DNA from: Azomonas agilis
Lineage (GTDB): Bacteria > Pseudomonadota > Gammaproteobacteria > Pseudomonadales > Pseudomonadaceae
DNA: 64,000 nucleotides
NCBI RefSeq assembly: GCF_007830255.1
Contig: NZ_VLKG01000011.1
Location: 1-64,000, forward strand
Reading direction: 5' to 3'
Numbering within the stretch: position 1 is the first letter of the stretch; each line of letters opens with the position of its first letter. Below the pieces are notes generated by a model that worked only from the letters and a program-made list of their open reading frames with translations, searched no databases and was not told the origin of the DNA. This document shows positions 55,822 to 64,000 of the stretch, piece after piece. The position numbers and the translations under genes are program-made.

Positions 55822-57243
55822 ATGCAACGGCCCGTTGTTCTGGACCCTCGTACTGCTCGTATTTTGCCGTGGTTAGTGGCCATCGCATTTTTTATGCAAA
55901 CCCTAGATGGCACCATCCTTAATACTGCATTGCCTAGCATGGCCCGCGATCTGGCTGAAGATCCCTTGCGCATGCAGGCCGTGGTTATTTCTTACCTACT
56001 AACGGTGGCCTTACTAATTCCCGCCTCGGGTTGGCTGGCTGATCGTTACGGCACGCGGCGGATTTTCTTTGGGGCCATTTTGCTGTTCACCCTAGGGTCT
56101 TTGCTGTGCTCCATATCCACCAGTCTGAACCAACTGGTTATTTCACGAGTGGTGCAAGGCATGGGTGGGGCTTTGATGTTACCCGTCGGGCGGCTGGCTG
56201 TGTTACGGGCTTATCCGCGCCATGAGTTCGTCAACAAAATGACCCTAATGACCTTGCCGGGATTGATTGGGCCTTTGCTTGGGCCTCTCATGGGTGGGTG
56301 GTTGGTGGAATATGCCTCGTGGCACTGGATTTTTTTAATCAACTTGCCGGTGGGCATCTTGGGCTGCGTTGCCGCGCTACACTTTATGCCGGTAATTAAA
56401 GGCCCACGTCAGGCTTTTGATACACTGGGCTTTATTCTGTTTGGCGCAGCGATGGTATTGATTACCTTTGCTTTAGAAGGCTTAGGTGATCTGAACATGC
56501 CCCATGCGCGGGTGATGCTGCTGTTATTCGCGGGCCTAGCCTGTTTGGCTGCCTACTGGTTACGCGCAGGACACATCGAACAGCCTCTATTCAGTCCTAG
56601 TCTGTTTCATATGCGCAGTTTTGCGGTAGGTATTTTGGGCAACCTATTTGCACGCCTTGGCAGCGGTGCTTTACCTTTTTTAGTGCCTTTACTGCTTCAG
56701 GTGGCCTTGGGCTATTCACCGGCTCAGGCGGGTTTAGCGATGGTGCCCTTAGCCATTGGCGCTATGATCATCAAACCTTTGGCTAAACCCTTGATTGACC
56801 GCTTTGGTTACCGCTGGACGCTCACGGGCAATACCCTGTTGTTGGGAGGATTGTTAGCTAGTTTGTCCTTGATTGATAACCACACGTCTACCCTGCAACT
56901 GGCTATCCATCTGTTTTTGATCGGTACAGTCAACTCCCTGCAATTCACCGCCATGAATACCGTGACCCTGATCGGTCTACCGGACGACCAAGCCAGCAGC
57001 GGCAACAGCCTGCTATCGGTAGTAGTGCAATTGTCCATGAGCCTTGGGGTAGCCAGCGCCGCCGCTTTGCTCAGCGGCTTCATGTTGCCTGATGCTGATC
57101 AAGAAGCCATTTTGCGTGCCTTCCACCTAACCTTTCTCTGCGTGGGCAGCTTGGCGGTATTGGCTACGGCGCTGTTTCTACAGTTGGATAACACCGATAC
57201 CGCAGGCACAGCGCCCCACGAGGACAAACTCGCCGAAGATTAG
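55822..57243 (+). CDS. DHA2-family MFS multidrug exporter (MdtD-like)
   Basis: Inner-membrane proton-coupled drug exporter with 14 predicted helices and 473 residues. Motif A is in [14 protein letters not shown], motif D1 near [19 protein letters not shown], and motif C in [17 protein letters not shown]. The overall sequence resembles Escherichia coli MdtD more than EmrB, and there is no EmrA adaptor gene beside it. AGGA lies seven bases before the ATG. The 3' end overlaps that of ssuB on the other strand by four bases. The substrate is unknown. Confidence 0.9.
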   Translation: MQRPVVLDPRTARILPWLVAIAFFMQTLDGTILNTALPSMARDLAEDPLRMQAVVISYLLTVALLIPASGWLADRYGTRRIFFGAILLFTLGSLLCSISTSLNQLVISRVVQGMGGALMLPVGRLAVLRAYPRHEFVNKMTLMTLPGLIGPLLGPLMGGWLVEYASWHWIFLINLPVGILGCVAALHFMPVIKGPRQAFDTLGFILFGAAMVLITFALEGLGDLNMPHARVMLLLFAGLACLAAYWLRAGHIEQPLFSPSLFHMRSFAVGILGNLFARLGSGALPFLVPLLLQVALGYSPAQAGLAMVPLAIGAMIIKPLAKPLIDRFGYRWTLTGNTLLLGGLLASLSLIDNHTSTLQLAIHLFLIGTVNSLQFTAMNTVTLIGLPDDQASSGNSLLSVVVQLSMSLGVASAAALLSGFMLPDADQEAILRAFHLTFLCVGSLAVLATALFLQLDNTDTAGTAPHEDKLAED

Positions 57244-58046
57244 GTTGCTGTGCGCCGTTCACGAACCGGAGCCAAAACTTCTTCCCACTTTGGCTCCGGT
57301 GCGGGCTCAGGCTGCAAGCCCAGCACCCGATCCAAGACCTTAGCCTCCAAAGCCGCCAACTGAGCCGATCCTCGATGCCGAGGGCGAGGTAAGTCCACGG
57401 CCAAATCCAAGCCCACTTGGCCATCCTCAATCAGAATCACCCGATCCGCCACCGCCACTGCTTCGCTGACGTCATGGGTCACTAACAACACGGTAAAGCC
57501 GTGCTTCTGCCACAGGTTTTCAATCAGTTGCTGCATTTCGATGCGGGTGAGGGCATCCAAGGCACCGAGGGGTTCATCCAGCAGCAACAAACGCGGCTCA
57601 TGGATTAGCGCCCGCGCTAAAGCTACGCGCTGCTTTTGACCGCCGGACAGCGCCGCTGGCCACTCCTGTGCCCGATCCGCTAAACCCACCGCGGCTAAGG
57701 CTTCTTGGGCTTTGGGTTTCCAGTTACCGGTTAAACCCAGTCCTACGTTGTCAATGACCCGCTTCCACGGCAGCAGGCGCGCATCTTGGAACATCAGCCG
57801 CGTGTCTTCGCGCACGCTATCCAGCGGCACCATACCGGCCAATAGCTGGCCTTGGCTGGCTTGATCCAGACCGGCCAGCAAGCGCAGCAGAGTACTTTTG
57901 CCGCAGCCACTGCGCCCGACCACGGCCACAAACTGACCGGTAGGAATCTGGAGTTGAATGTCCTTCAGCACTTGCCGCGAACCAAAGGCTTTGTACAGGC
58001 CCTCAATGGCCAGCGGAATCCCCTGTTTCAGACTGTGTAAACTCAT
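57240..58046 (-). CDS. ssuB: Sulfonate ABC transporter ATPase
   Basis: ATP-binding subunit of the aliphatic sulfonate importer. Walker A is GRSGCGKST, the ABC signature [16 protein letters not shown], Walker [13 protein letters not shown], and the switch histidine in [10 protein letters not shown]. 268 residues from the ATG at 58046, which has GGAG eight bases upstream and overlaps the ssuC stop codon as ATGA. A longer in-frame reading to 58091 is unlikely. It is the last gene of the ssuADCB run and converges on the drug exporter gene. Confidence 0.94.
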   Translation of the reverse strand: MSLHSLKQGIPLAIEGLYKAFGSRQVLKDIQLQIPTGQFVAVVGRSGCGKSTLLRLLAGLDQASQGQLLAGMVPLDSVREDTRLMFQDARLLPWKRVIDNVGLGLTGNWKPKAQEALAAVGLADRAQEWPAALSGGQKQRVALARALIHEPRLLLLDEPLGALDALTRIEMQQLIENLWQKHGFTVLLVTHDVSEAVAVADRVILIEDGQVGLDLAVDLPRPRHRGSAQLAALEAKVLDRVLGLQPEPAPEPKWEEVLAPVRERRTAT

Positions 58047-58843
58047 GCTGAAGCTCCTTTTGCTTGATAAGCCGGATGCCAGCGCAACCACAGGCGCTCC
58101 AGTGAACGGGCGGCCACATCCGCCAGCTTGCCTAATACGGCGTAGAGCAAAATGGCCAACACCACGACATCAGTTTGCAGGAATTCACGCGCATTCATGG
58201 CCAGATAGCCGATGCCAGAACTGGCGGAAATGGTTTCTGCCACAATCAGGGTCAGCCACATAAAGCCCAAGGCAAAGCGCACGCCGACCAAAATGGAAGG
58301 CAGCGCACCGGGCAAAATCACCTGCCAGAACAGCGAGAATCCGGACAGGCCATAGCTGCGCGCCATTTCCACCAAGCCCGCGTCAATGTTGCGGATGCCG
58401 TGGTAGGTGTTGAGGTAAATGGGGAACAGGGTGCCCAAGGCGACCAAGAAAATCTTCGCCGCTTCATCAATGCCAAACCAGAGGATAACCAGCGGAATCA
58501 GCGCCAAATGGGGCACGTTACGCACCATCTGCACCGAACTATCCAACAGACGTTCGCCCCACTTGGACAGGCCGGTGATAAAGCCCAGCAGCAGCCCTAG
58601 ACCACCACCGATAGCAAAACCAATCCCGGCCCGCCAACCACTGATGGCCAGGTGTTGCCAAATATCACCGCTGGAGAGCAAATCCCAACCCGCACTCAAC
58701 ACCGCACTCGGCGCCGGTAAAATACGGGTAGACAACCAACCCGCACTGACCGAAAGCTGCCAAATCAGCAACAGAGTGACGGGCAAGGCCCAAGGCGCCA
58801 GCCGCTGAACCAGCGGAGCCTTGGCCGATGCAGAAGAGGCCAT
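58043..58843 (-). CDS. ssuC: Sulfonate ABC transporter permease
   Basis: Inner-membrane permease with six predicted helices and the EAA loop ([26 protein letters not shown]) typical of the SsuC/TauC family. 266 residues, of normal size. AGGAG precedes the ATG. It overlaps ssuB by four bases and follows ssuD after 12 bases, so it is co-transcribed with both. Confidence 0.95.
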   Translation of the reverse strand: MASSASAKAPLVQRLAPWALPVTLLLIWQLSVSAGWLSTRILPAPSAVLSAGWDLLSSGDIWQHLAISGWRAGIGFAIGGGLGLLLGFITGLSKWGERLLDSSVQMVRNVPHLALIPLVILWFGIDEAAKIFLVALGTLFPIYLNTYHGIRNIDAGLVEMARSYGLSGFSLFWQVILPGALPSILVGVRFALGFMWLTLIVAETISASSGIGYLAMNAREFLQTDVVVLAILLYAVLGKLADVAARSLERLWLRWHPAYQAKGASA

Positions 58844-58855
58844 GAGTGAATCTCC

Positions 58856-60001
58856 TTAGCTAGCTACCGCTTTGGGCAAAATATCGTTGGCCACAATTTC
58901 ACCAAAGGGACTGATGTAACTGCGGGGTTCTTGTTCCAATTGGGGGGTGATCTGCAAATGCGGGAACAGCAATTCCGCCACCCGATAGGCTTCTTCTAAA
59001 TGGGGATAACCGGACAGCACAAAGGTATCCACCCCTAAATCCGCATATTCCTTGAGACGGGCAGCCACGGTAGCGCCATCGCCAACCAAGGCCGTTCCGG
59101 CCCCACCACGCACCAAGCCGACACCCGCCCAGAGGTTGGGCGCAATTTCCAGTTGATCGCGGCGACCTTGATGCAAGGAAGCCATGCGCTGCTGACCCAC
59201 CGAGTCAAAACGCGACAGCGAAGCCTGCGCCTTGGCAATGGTTTCATCATCCAGATGACTGATTAAGCGATCCGCTGCTTCCCATGCCTCTTGGGTGGTT
59301 TCACGCACAATTACATGCACCCGCACCCCAAAACGCACTGTACGTCCGTGTTTCGCGGCTTTGGCTTTCACATCGGCGATTTTTTCGGCGACCTCGTCCA
59401 ATGGCTCGCCCCAACTGATGTACAGATCGACCTGCTCTGCGGCCAGCTCGTGGGCCACCTCGGAGGAGCCACCGAAGTACAGCGGTGGATGCGGCTTTTG
59501 TACCGGCGGAAACAGCACCTTCGCGCCCTTCACCTGATGGTGTTTGCCATCAAAATCTACCGTCTCACCAGCCAGAACACCCTTCCAAATTTTGGTGAAC
59601 TCGGTAGCGGCTTCGTAGCGCTCAGCGTGGGACAGGTGCTGCCCATCACCGGCTAATTCTTCAGGATCACCGCCGGTCACAAGGTTAAACAGCACTCGAC
59701 CACCGGACAGGCGATCCAGAGTCGCCGCTTGGCGCGCGGCAAAGGTGGGTGACATCACACCGGGGCGCAGAGCAATCAGAAACTTCAGGCGCTCCGTCAC
59801 CGGAATCAGCGACGCGCCCACAATCCATGAGTCTTCACAGGAGCGCCCGGTAGGGATTAATACCCCACCAAAGCCCAGACGCTCGGCGGCTTGTGCTACC
59901 TGTTGCAGGTAGCTGTGATCCACAGTACGCGCGCCCTGGGCAGTACCCAGATAGTGGCCGTCACCGTGGGTAGGCAAAAACCAAAAAATATTCAGACTCA
60001 T
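58856..60001 (-). CDS. ssuD: FMNH2-dependent alkanesulfonate monooxygenase
   Basis: Splits alkanesulfonates into aldehyde and sulfite using reduced FMN and oxygen, giving sulfur under sulfate limitation. It belongs to the bacterial luciferase-like TIM-barrel family; [19 protein letters not shown] at the N terminus and [15 protein letters not shown] are typical. 381 residues, the usual length. GGAG lies before the ATG. It requires reduced FMN from SsuE, whose gene is not in the window. It stands between ssuA and ssuC. Confidence 0.96.
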   Translation of the reverse strand: MSLNIFWFLPTHGDGHYLGTAQGARTVDHSYLQQVAQAAERLGFGGVLIPTGRSCEDSWIVGASLIPVTERLKFLIALRPGVMSPTFAARQAATLDRLSGGRVLFNLVTGGDPEELAGDGQHLSHAERYEAATEFTKIWKGVLAGETVDFDGKHHQVKGAKVLFPPVQKPHPPLYFGGSSEVAHELAAEQVDLYISWGEPLDEVAEKIADVKAKAAKHGRTVRFGVRVHVIVRETTQEAWEAADRLISHLDDETIAKAQASLSRFDSVGQQRMASLHQGRRDQLEIAPNLWAGVGLVRGGAGTALVGDGATVAARLKEYADLGVDTFVLSGYPHLEEAYRVAELLFPHLQITPQLEQEPRSYISPFGEIVANDILPKAVAS

Positions 60002-60034
60002 GGAGTGGTCTCCTTTGGAGATAAAAACAAGGGA

Positions 60035-60985
60035 TTACTTGGCCGTCGGTGTCCAGATCACGTCCTGAATGCTCAGGCGTTTGGGGATCAGCTTCAGATC
60101 AGAGAAGGTGTCGGCGATTTTTTGCTGGGCGCTGACTACCGCAGGGGTCAAGAATTGCGCGCCGTAGCCTTGGCGTTTTACTGCCAGTTCGGTGATGTCT
60201 TTCGGTAGGCCCAATAGCGGAGCCACTTGCTCGGTAACGGCCTCGGGATTCTTCACTGAGTCCTCGCCCACGCCGCGCACTTCTTCGATCAGGGTTTTGA
60301 TCACCTCAGGATTCTTGTGCGCATAGGCACGAGTGGCCAGATAGAACTGATGGTTATCCACCAACTTTTGCCCATCGCGCAGTACACGGGCTTTGAGTTG
60401 TTTTTCCGCCGCTGCAAAGAAGGGGTCCCAAATCACCCAAGCATCTACGTTGCCACTTTCAAAGGCCGCACGACCGTCCGCAGGCGGCAGGTACACGGGT
60501 TGAATGTCGCTGTACTTCAGGCCCGCATCTTCCAGAGCGCGTACCAAGAGGTAATGCACGTTGGAGCCTTTATTCAGGGCGACCTTTTTACCCTTGAGTT
60601 CGGCGACGGATTTCAGCGCTGAATCCTTGGGCACCAAAATGGCTTCACTGGTGGGCGCAGGCGGCTCATAGGCCACATAAACCAGATCGGCTCCGGCAGC
60701 TTGGGCAAATACGGGTGGAGTTTCCCCGGTCACGCCAAAGTCCACCGAACCAACGTTCAAGCCTTCCAGCAATTGCGGGCCACCGGGGAATTCCGTCCAC
60801 TGCACGGTGACGCCTTGGGCGGCCAGACGTTTCTCTAGGGTACCTTTGGCTTTGAGCAGCACCAGGGTGCCGTATTTTTGATAACCGATGCGCAGACTTT
60901 CAGCCTGAGCATGGCTGAGTACGCCAAGGCTTAAACCCAGCGCCATAAGGGCAGCCACACCGCGACGCAAAACGAGGGAACGCAT
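60035..60985 (-). CDS. ssuA: Periplasmic sulfonate-binding protein
   Basis: Substrate-binding protein of the sulfonate importer. A signal peptide (RRGVAALMALGLSLGVLSHAQA) ends at AQA; mature residues begin ESLRIGYQKYGTLVLLKAKG, typical of the family, with TGETPPVFAQAAGAD as part of the binding pocket. The ATG at 60985 gives 316 residues; a GTG two codons earlier is an alternative. AAGGAT lies about eight bases before the ATG. It is the first ssu gene, 129 bases downstream of the peroxiredoxin gene. Confidence 0.94.
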   Translation of the reverse strand: MRSLVLRRGVAALMALGLSLGVLSHAQAESLRIGYQKYGTLVLLKAKGTLEKRLAAQGVTVQWTEFPGGPQLLEGLNVGSVDFGVTGETPPVFAQAAGADLVYVAYEPPAPTSEAILVPKDSALKSVAELKGKKVALNKGSNVHYLLVRALEDAGLKYSDIQPVYLPPADGRAAFESGNVDAWVIWDPFFAAAEKQLKARVLRDGQKLVDNHQFYLATRAYAHKNPEVIKTLIEEVRGVGEDSVKNPEAVTEQVAPLLGLPKDITELAVKRQGYGAQFLTPAVVSAQQKIADTFSDLKLIPKRLSIQDVIWTPTAK

Positions 60986-61114
60986 GGACACTATCCTTTC
61001 CTAAAACCTAGGGAGAACAGCCTGCGGACTCGTTAGCGAGGACGTAAGGCGCGGTTAATTCAGTGCAAAACGGAAATAGGCGCTGGCCAATAGGTTGCCC
61101 AGTAGCCTTGGCGA

Positions 61115-61753
61115 TTAACGATTGGGCTGTGGCGTGAGGCGCAGATAGGGCTTCACCGCCCGATAGCCTTTGGGGAAACGCTGTTTGATCTCGTCCTCAT
61201 CCTTGAGCGAGGGCACGATCACCACTTCTTCGCCATCTTTCCAGTTCGCCGGCGTGGCGACTTTGTGGTGGTCGGTGAGTTGCAGGGAGTCGATCACCCG
61301 CAGAATCTCGTGGAAGTTGCGGCCGGTGCTGGCGGGATAGGTGATGATCAAACGAACCTTTTTGTTCGGGTCGATGATGAACAAGGAACGGACGGTCAAA
61401 GTATCGCTGGCATTGGGGTGAATCAGATCGTACAGATCGGACACCTTACGGTCGGCATCAGCCAGAATTGGGAAGTTAACTTGAGTGTCTTGGGTTTCGT
61501 TGATGTCGTTAATCCAGCGCAAATGCGACTCCACCGGATCGACCGACAGAGCAATGGGCTTGACCTTACGCTGAGCAAACTCATCCTTCAGCTTGGCGGT
61601 AAAACCTAGCTCGGTGGTGCACACGGGCGTGAAGTCCGCAGGATGGGAGAACAAAATACCCCAGCTATCGCCCAGCCATTCGTGGAAACGAATACGGCCT
61701 GTGCTGGAGTCCTGTTCAAAATCGGGGGCGATGTCACCGAGGCGAAGGCTCAT
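61115..61753 (-). CDS. 1-Cys peroxiredoxin (Prx6/LsfA type)
   Basis: Reduces hydrogen peroxide and organic peroxides through one peroxidatic cysteine in HPADFTPVCTTELG. 212 residues with the Prx6-type C-terminal extension (FPKGYRAVKPYLR). The ATG at 61753 has AGGAG six bases upstream; 12 extra residues from an earlier start are unlikely. In Pseudomonas the homologous lsfA lies beside the ssu genes and is induced by sulfate limitation, so co-regulation here is likely but inferred. The enzyme may guard against peroxide formed by SsuD turnover. Confidence 0.93.
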   Translation of the reverse strand: MSLRLGDIAPDFEQDSSTGRIRFHEWLGDSWGILFSHPADFTPVCTTELGFTAKLKDEFAQRKVKPIALSVDPVESHLRWINDINETQDTQVNFPILADADRKVSDLYDLIHPNASDTLTVRSLFIIDPNKKVRLIITYPASTGRNFHEILRVIDSLQLTDHHKVATPANWKDGEEVVIVPSLKDEDEIKQRFPKGYRAVKPYLRLTPQPNR

Positions 61754-61806
61754 ATCTGTCTCCTGAAAGCTAGTATGGAATAGCTCCATAATGCTTAGGA
61801 TTAGAC

Positions 61807-61852
61807 AGAATTAAAAAGAATAAATAATAATTTATTTATTCTTTTTAATTCT
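61807..61852. repeat. Perfect 21-bp A/T-rich inverted repeat
   Basis: The arms at 61807-61827 and 61832-61852 are perfectly complementary over 21 bp around a 4-base loop. It lies between the chemoreceptor stop codon and the peroxiredoxin start. Each 3' arm includes a run of five T, so it might end transcripts, but the stem is almost entirely A and T; it could equally be a regulator-binding site ahead of the sulfonate genes. No second copy was noticed in the window. Confidence 0.85.
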
Positions 61853-61906
61853 ACTAACCCGTCAGACCCAAAACGGGCTAGCACTGAACAAAATCTGAGG
61901 TGACGG

Positions 61907-63526
61907 CTACAGCGAGAAGCGCTGAGTTAGGCGGGAAAGATCCTTACCTAAGTTCTGTAACCTCTGAGTCGAACCGGCAATACCCTTGATAGCCTCGTTG
62001 TTATGGGCCACAAACTGCACTACCCGTTCCAAATTAATGGCTACCTCATCACTCGCCGCACGCTGCTCCCTAAGTGCTAAAGCAATAGAAGCCGTAGCGC
62101 TGAGCGTTTGTGCCATCGACTGATTGATGGTACTAATACTTTGGCCCGCCTCCTCGACTAACTGTAGGCCGTGGGTAATGTGTTCGCGCCCGCCTGACAT
62201 ACTCTCCTTTGCCTTGCTGGTGCCGCTTTGGATGGCGCTTACTAAAGCCACAATTTCCGTAGTGGACTGCGCAGTACGGGCCGCCAAGCTGCGCACCTCA
62301 TCAGCAACCACTGCAAAGCCTCGCCCCTGCTCTCCCGCGCGCGCCGCCTCAATGGCCGCATTAAGCGCCAGTAGATTAGTCTGTTCGGCAATACCACGGA
62401 TCACATTGACAATCGAATTAATGTTGCTGGACTGCTCAGCCAATTGTTCAATGTCAGCGGCACTTTCGCTCACAATTTCTGCAATCTTAGTGATTTCAGC
62501 TACCGCTTCCTGCATCACCTGTGCCCCCAAGCGGCTAGAAGCTTCGGCTTGATGTGCCGTCTGCTCAGCATGTTGGGCGTTATCGGCAATGTGCCCAATG
62601 CTGACACTCAACTCCTCTACAGCCGCAGCCATACTATTAGCGGTATTCGATTGCTGCGCGCAGCCTTCTAATATGCGCCCTGTTGAGTTCGAAAGCTCCG
62701 AGGCGGCTGTTTCAATCTGTGTGCTACCGCGCCCAATCTCGCCAATCATGTCGTGTAAGCTTCGGCGCATGCTGTCTACCGATTGCAGCACCCCAGTGTG
62801 CGACTTAGTATCTGGACTAGGCGATAGATTACCCTGCGCAATTAGCCGCGCTAATTGGTTTAAAACTGCCGGTTCTGTACCTAGTTGTTGATACAGTTGG
62901 CGAATGATGATCCAAGCTGTGCCACAGCCCACAACCAAGGCTAAAAGCTGTAGGCCTACCCCTAAAACTTGATTCCTTTCGTAGACCGCAACCCCTTCCG
63001 CGTATTGATGGGCTGACTCTTTAATCTGTACTTCAATCAACTCTGAAAAGCGCGCCGACAAAGGATCAATCAGTGCGTACAGCTCCTGAAGTACAAAGCT
63101 ATTTAGTGCGGCGCTGTCCTGCCGTTTAAAAATCCCGGCCAAGCGCTGTAAAGGCTCCCGCGCTTTATCCATTAACGGCTGAATATGCTGGATGATCTGC
63201 CGCTCTTCAGCAATGAGGTAGGTTTTAAGATAAGCCTGCCACAGCTCGTTGATGCGTGCTTCAGCCTTGACTAACTCCTGTAAGCCTTCAGCGTAGCTAA
63301 AGTTGCCATTGCGAACCTTGTGGCTGGCATCCACGATATTGACCGCATACAGGTCAACAATAATTTTTAGATCGCGCAGTGGAACCACACGATCTAGGTA
63401 AACAGTATTTAGCGAATTCAGTAGGGTTTTAAGGCCATAAAGACCTGTACCCCCGATTAATATTGAGCTGGTGAGTAATATTGAAACCAAAAAAACCAGA
63501 CGCGCCCGAACACTCAGATTGGACAT
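61907..63526 (-). CDS. Methyl-accepting chemotaxis protein
   Basis: Transmembrane chemoreceptor of 539 residues. The first helix (about residues 9-35) and second (about 183-205) flank a periplasmic four-helix-bundle sensor of about 150 residues, of the 4HB_MCP type. A HAMP region follows, then the signalling tip [28 protein letters not shown]-like, given here as [20 protein letters not shown], and adaptation helices. There is no C-terminal pentapeptide for CheR binding. The ATG at 63526 gives the normal N terminus ([10 protein letters not shown]), although its ribosome site is weak; an upstream TTG at 63580 is less likely. Ligand unknown. Confidence 0.92.
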   Translation of the reverse strand: MSNLSVRARLVFLVSILLTSSILIGGTGLYGLKTLLNSLNTVYLDRVVPLRDLKIIVDLYAVNIVDASHKVRNGNFSYAEGLQELVKAEARINELWQAYLKTYLIAEERQIIQHIQPLMDKAREPLQRLAGIFKRQDSAALNSFVLQELYALIDPLSARFSELIEVQIKESAHQYAEGVAVYERNQVLGVGLQLLALVVGCGTAWIIIRQLYQQLGTEPAVLNQLARLIAQGNLSPSPDTKSHTGVLQSVDSMRRSLHDMIGEIGRGSTQIETAASELSNSTGRILEGCAQQSNTANSMAAAVEELSVSIGHIADNAQHAEQTAHQAEASSRLGAQVMQEAVAEITKIAEIVSESAADIEQLAEQSSNINSIVNVIRGIAEQTNLLALNAAIEAARAGEQGRGFAVVADEVRSLAARTAQSTTEIVALVSAIQSGTSKAKESMSGGREHITHGLQLVEEAGQSISTINQSMAQTLSATASIALALREQRAASDEVAINLERVVQFVAHNNEAIKGIAGSTQRLQNLGKDLSRLTQRFSL

Positions 63527-63581
63527 GGAAATTTTGAGCCTTTTTAGTATTGTTAATACTTGCCAGCATAATGAAATCAAT

Positions 63582-63607
63582 ACTGGGCAGACAACGGCCT
63601 ACCCAGT
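63582..63607 (-). terminator. Probable terminator after trpA
   Basis: ACTGGGCAG (63582-63590) and CTACCCAGT (63599-63607) form a 9-bp stem with one mismatch and an 8-base loop. On the minus strand it directly follows the trpA stop codon by about 17 bases and is followed by ATTGATTT. The U run is weak, so confidence is moderate. Confidence 0.55.
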
Positions 63608-63623
63608 GAGAAAATGCTTATTT

Positions 63624-64000
63624 TCAGCGGGCGTTATGCACCCCTTCGGCCAACTGGCGACAGAGGCTCAATACATCCTCAACCGCCTGCGCAGGAGTGT
63701 TAGCTTTGGCAATCCGATCTACCAAGGCCGAACCCACCACCACACCCTCAGCCCGTTGCGCGACACTGGCCGCATGCTCCGGAGTACGAATACCGAAACC
63801 AATGCACAGAGGAAGCTCGGTATGGCGGCGCAGACGGGCCACCGCTTGGTCTAAATGATCCAAAGTCGCTGCCTGTGCTCCGGTTACGCCAGTCACGGAA
63901 ACGTAGTACACAAAGCCTGAGCTGCCTTCCAATACTTTAGGTAGACGATGGTCGTCGGTGGTGGGTGTGGTCAGGCGGATAAAGTCCAAGCCACCCGCCT
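63624..64000 (-). CDS. trpA: Tryptophan synthase alpha subunit, C-terminal part (cut by window edge)
   Basis: TrpA splits indole-3-glycerol phosphate to indole for tryptophan synthesis with TrpB. Only the last 125 codons are inside the window: [16 protein letters not shown], the phosphate-binding loop [12 protein letters not shown], and [11 protein letters not shown] through [11 protein letters not shown] are characteristic. The frame continues past base 64000, so the missing N terminus is a window artefact and not a truncation. The stop codon is at 63624-63626. Confidence 0.93.
   Translation of the reverse strand, partial: AGGLDFIRLTTPTTDDHRLPKVLEGSSGFVYYVSVTGVTGAQAATLDHLDQAVARLRRHTELPLCIGFGIRTPEHAASVAQRAEGVVVGSALVDRIAKANTPAQAVEDVLSLCRQLAEGVHNAR

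Overview
The window looks like chromosomal DNA of a gammaproteobacterium in the Pseudomonadales/Oceanospirillales range. I base this on protein similarity as I remember it (GlyQ, IlvI, PstC, RlmI and FolA all read like Pseudomonas-type orthologues) and on gene order typical of that group: tyrS beside an M23 peptidase and an apparent rRNA promoter; pstSCAB-phoU followed by a response regulator; glyQ-glyS-gmhB-acyltransferase; the mutM/coaD/ferredoxin neighbourhood; folA/ilvD; ilvI-ilvH-ilvC-pssA; and lsfA-ssuADCB. GC looks close to 50 percent by eye, lower around 30.1-32.2 kb and 34.4-36 kb. The species cannot be named from this sequence alone.

Layout. 0-0.35 kb: two tandem strong promoters pointing off the left edge, probably for an rRNA operon. 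0.35-2.5 kb: tyrS and an M23 peptidase. 2.5-10.4 kb: the high-affinity phosphate regulon (pstS, pstC, pstA, pstB, phoU, response regulator), with a near-consensus Pho box before pstS and before pstC. 10.5-14.8 kb: glyQS, gmhB and an acyltransferase in an overlapping cluster. 14.8-18 kb: a globin-coupled diguanylate cyclase and an orphan GspE-like ATPase. 18.1-24.1 kb: an RND multidrug efflux system with a dyad operator. 24.2-25.6 kb: bioA. 25.6-37 kb: an accessory-looking surface glycan block (manC, methyltransferase, two large GT2 enzymes, an RTX/DUF4214 protein, an unknown 314-residue protein and two GT4 enzymes). 37-45 kb: mutM, a small exported protein, a Na/Pi cotransporter homologue, ferredoxin, coaD, erpA, a paired GTPase/membrane protein of unknown role, and folA. 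45-51 kb: ilvD, a phosphodiesterase carrying a hemopexin-like propeller, rlmI and a small DUF4124 protein. 51-55.7 kb: ilvIHC and pssA. 55.8-57.2 kb: a DHA2 drug exporter. 57.2-61.8 kb: sulfonate uptake and desulfonation with a 1-Cys peroxiredoxin. 61.9-64 kb: a chemoreceptor and the 3' end of trpA.

How the parts may work together. PstSCAB-PhoU imports phosphate under PhoB control, and the NptA-like carrier is a second, low-affinity phosphate route. IlvIH, IlvC and IlvD are three consecutive steps of valine/isoleucine synthesis. SsuABC plus SsuD releases sulfite from sulfonates, and the adjacent LsfA-type peroxiredoxin probably handles the accompanying oxidative stress, but the flavin reductase SsuE is not in the window.

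The strongest candidate for something undescribed is the 25.6-37 kb block. A small RTX protein without a signal peptide is co-oriented with an unfamiliar partner protein and several glycosyltransferases. The two large glycosyltransferases share a repeated beta module with a G-W-A signature. A perfect 12-bp hairpin separates the structural gene from the enzyme genes. I read it as a surface glycoprotein or exopolysaccharide system; that is inference. No tRNA, IS element, CRISPR array or phage gene was seen.
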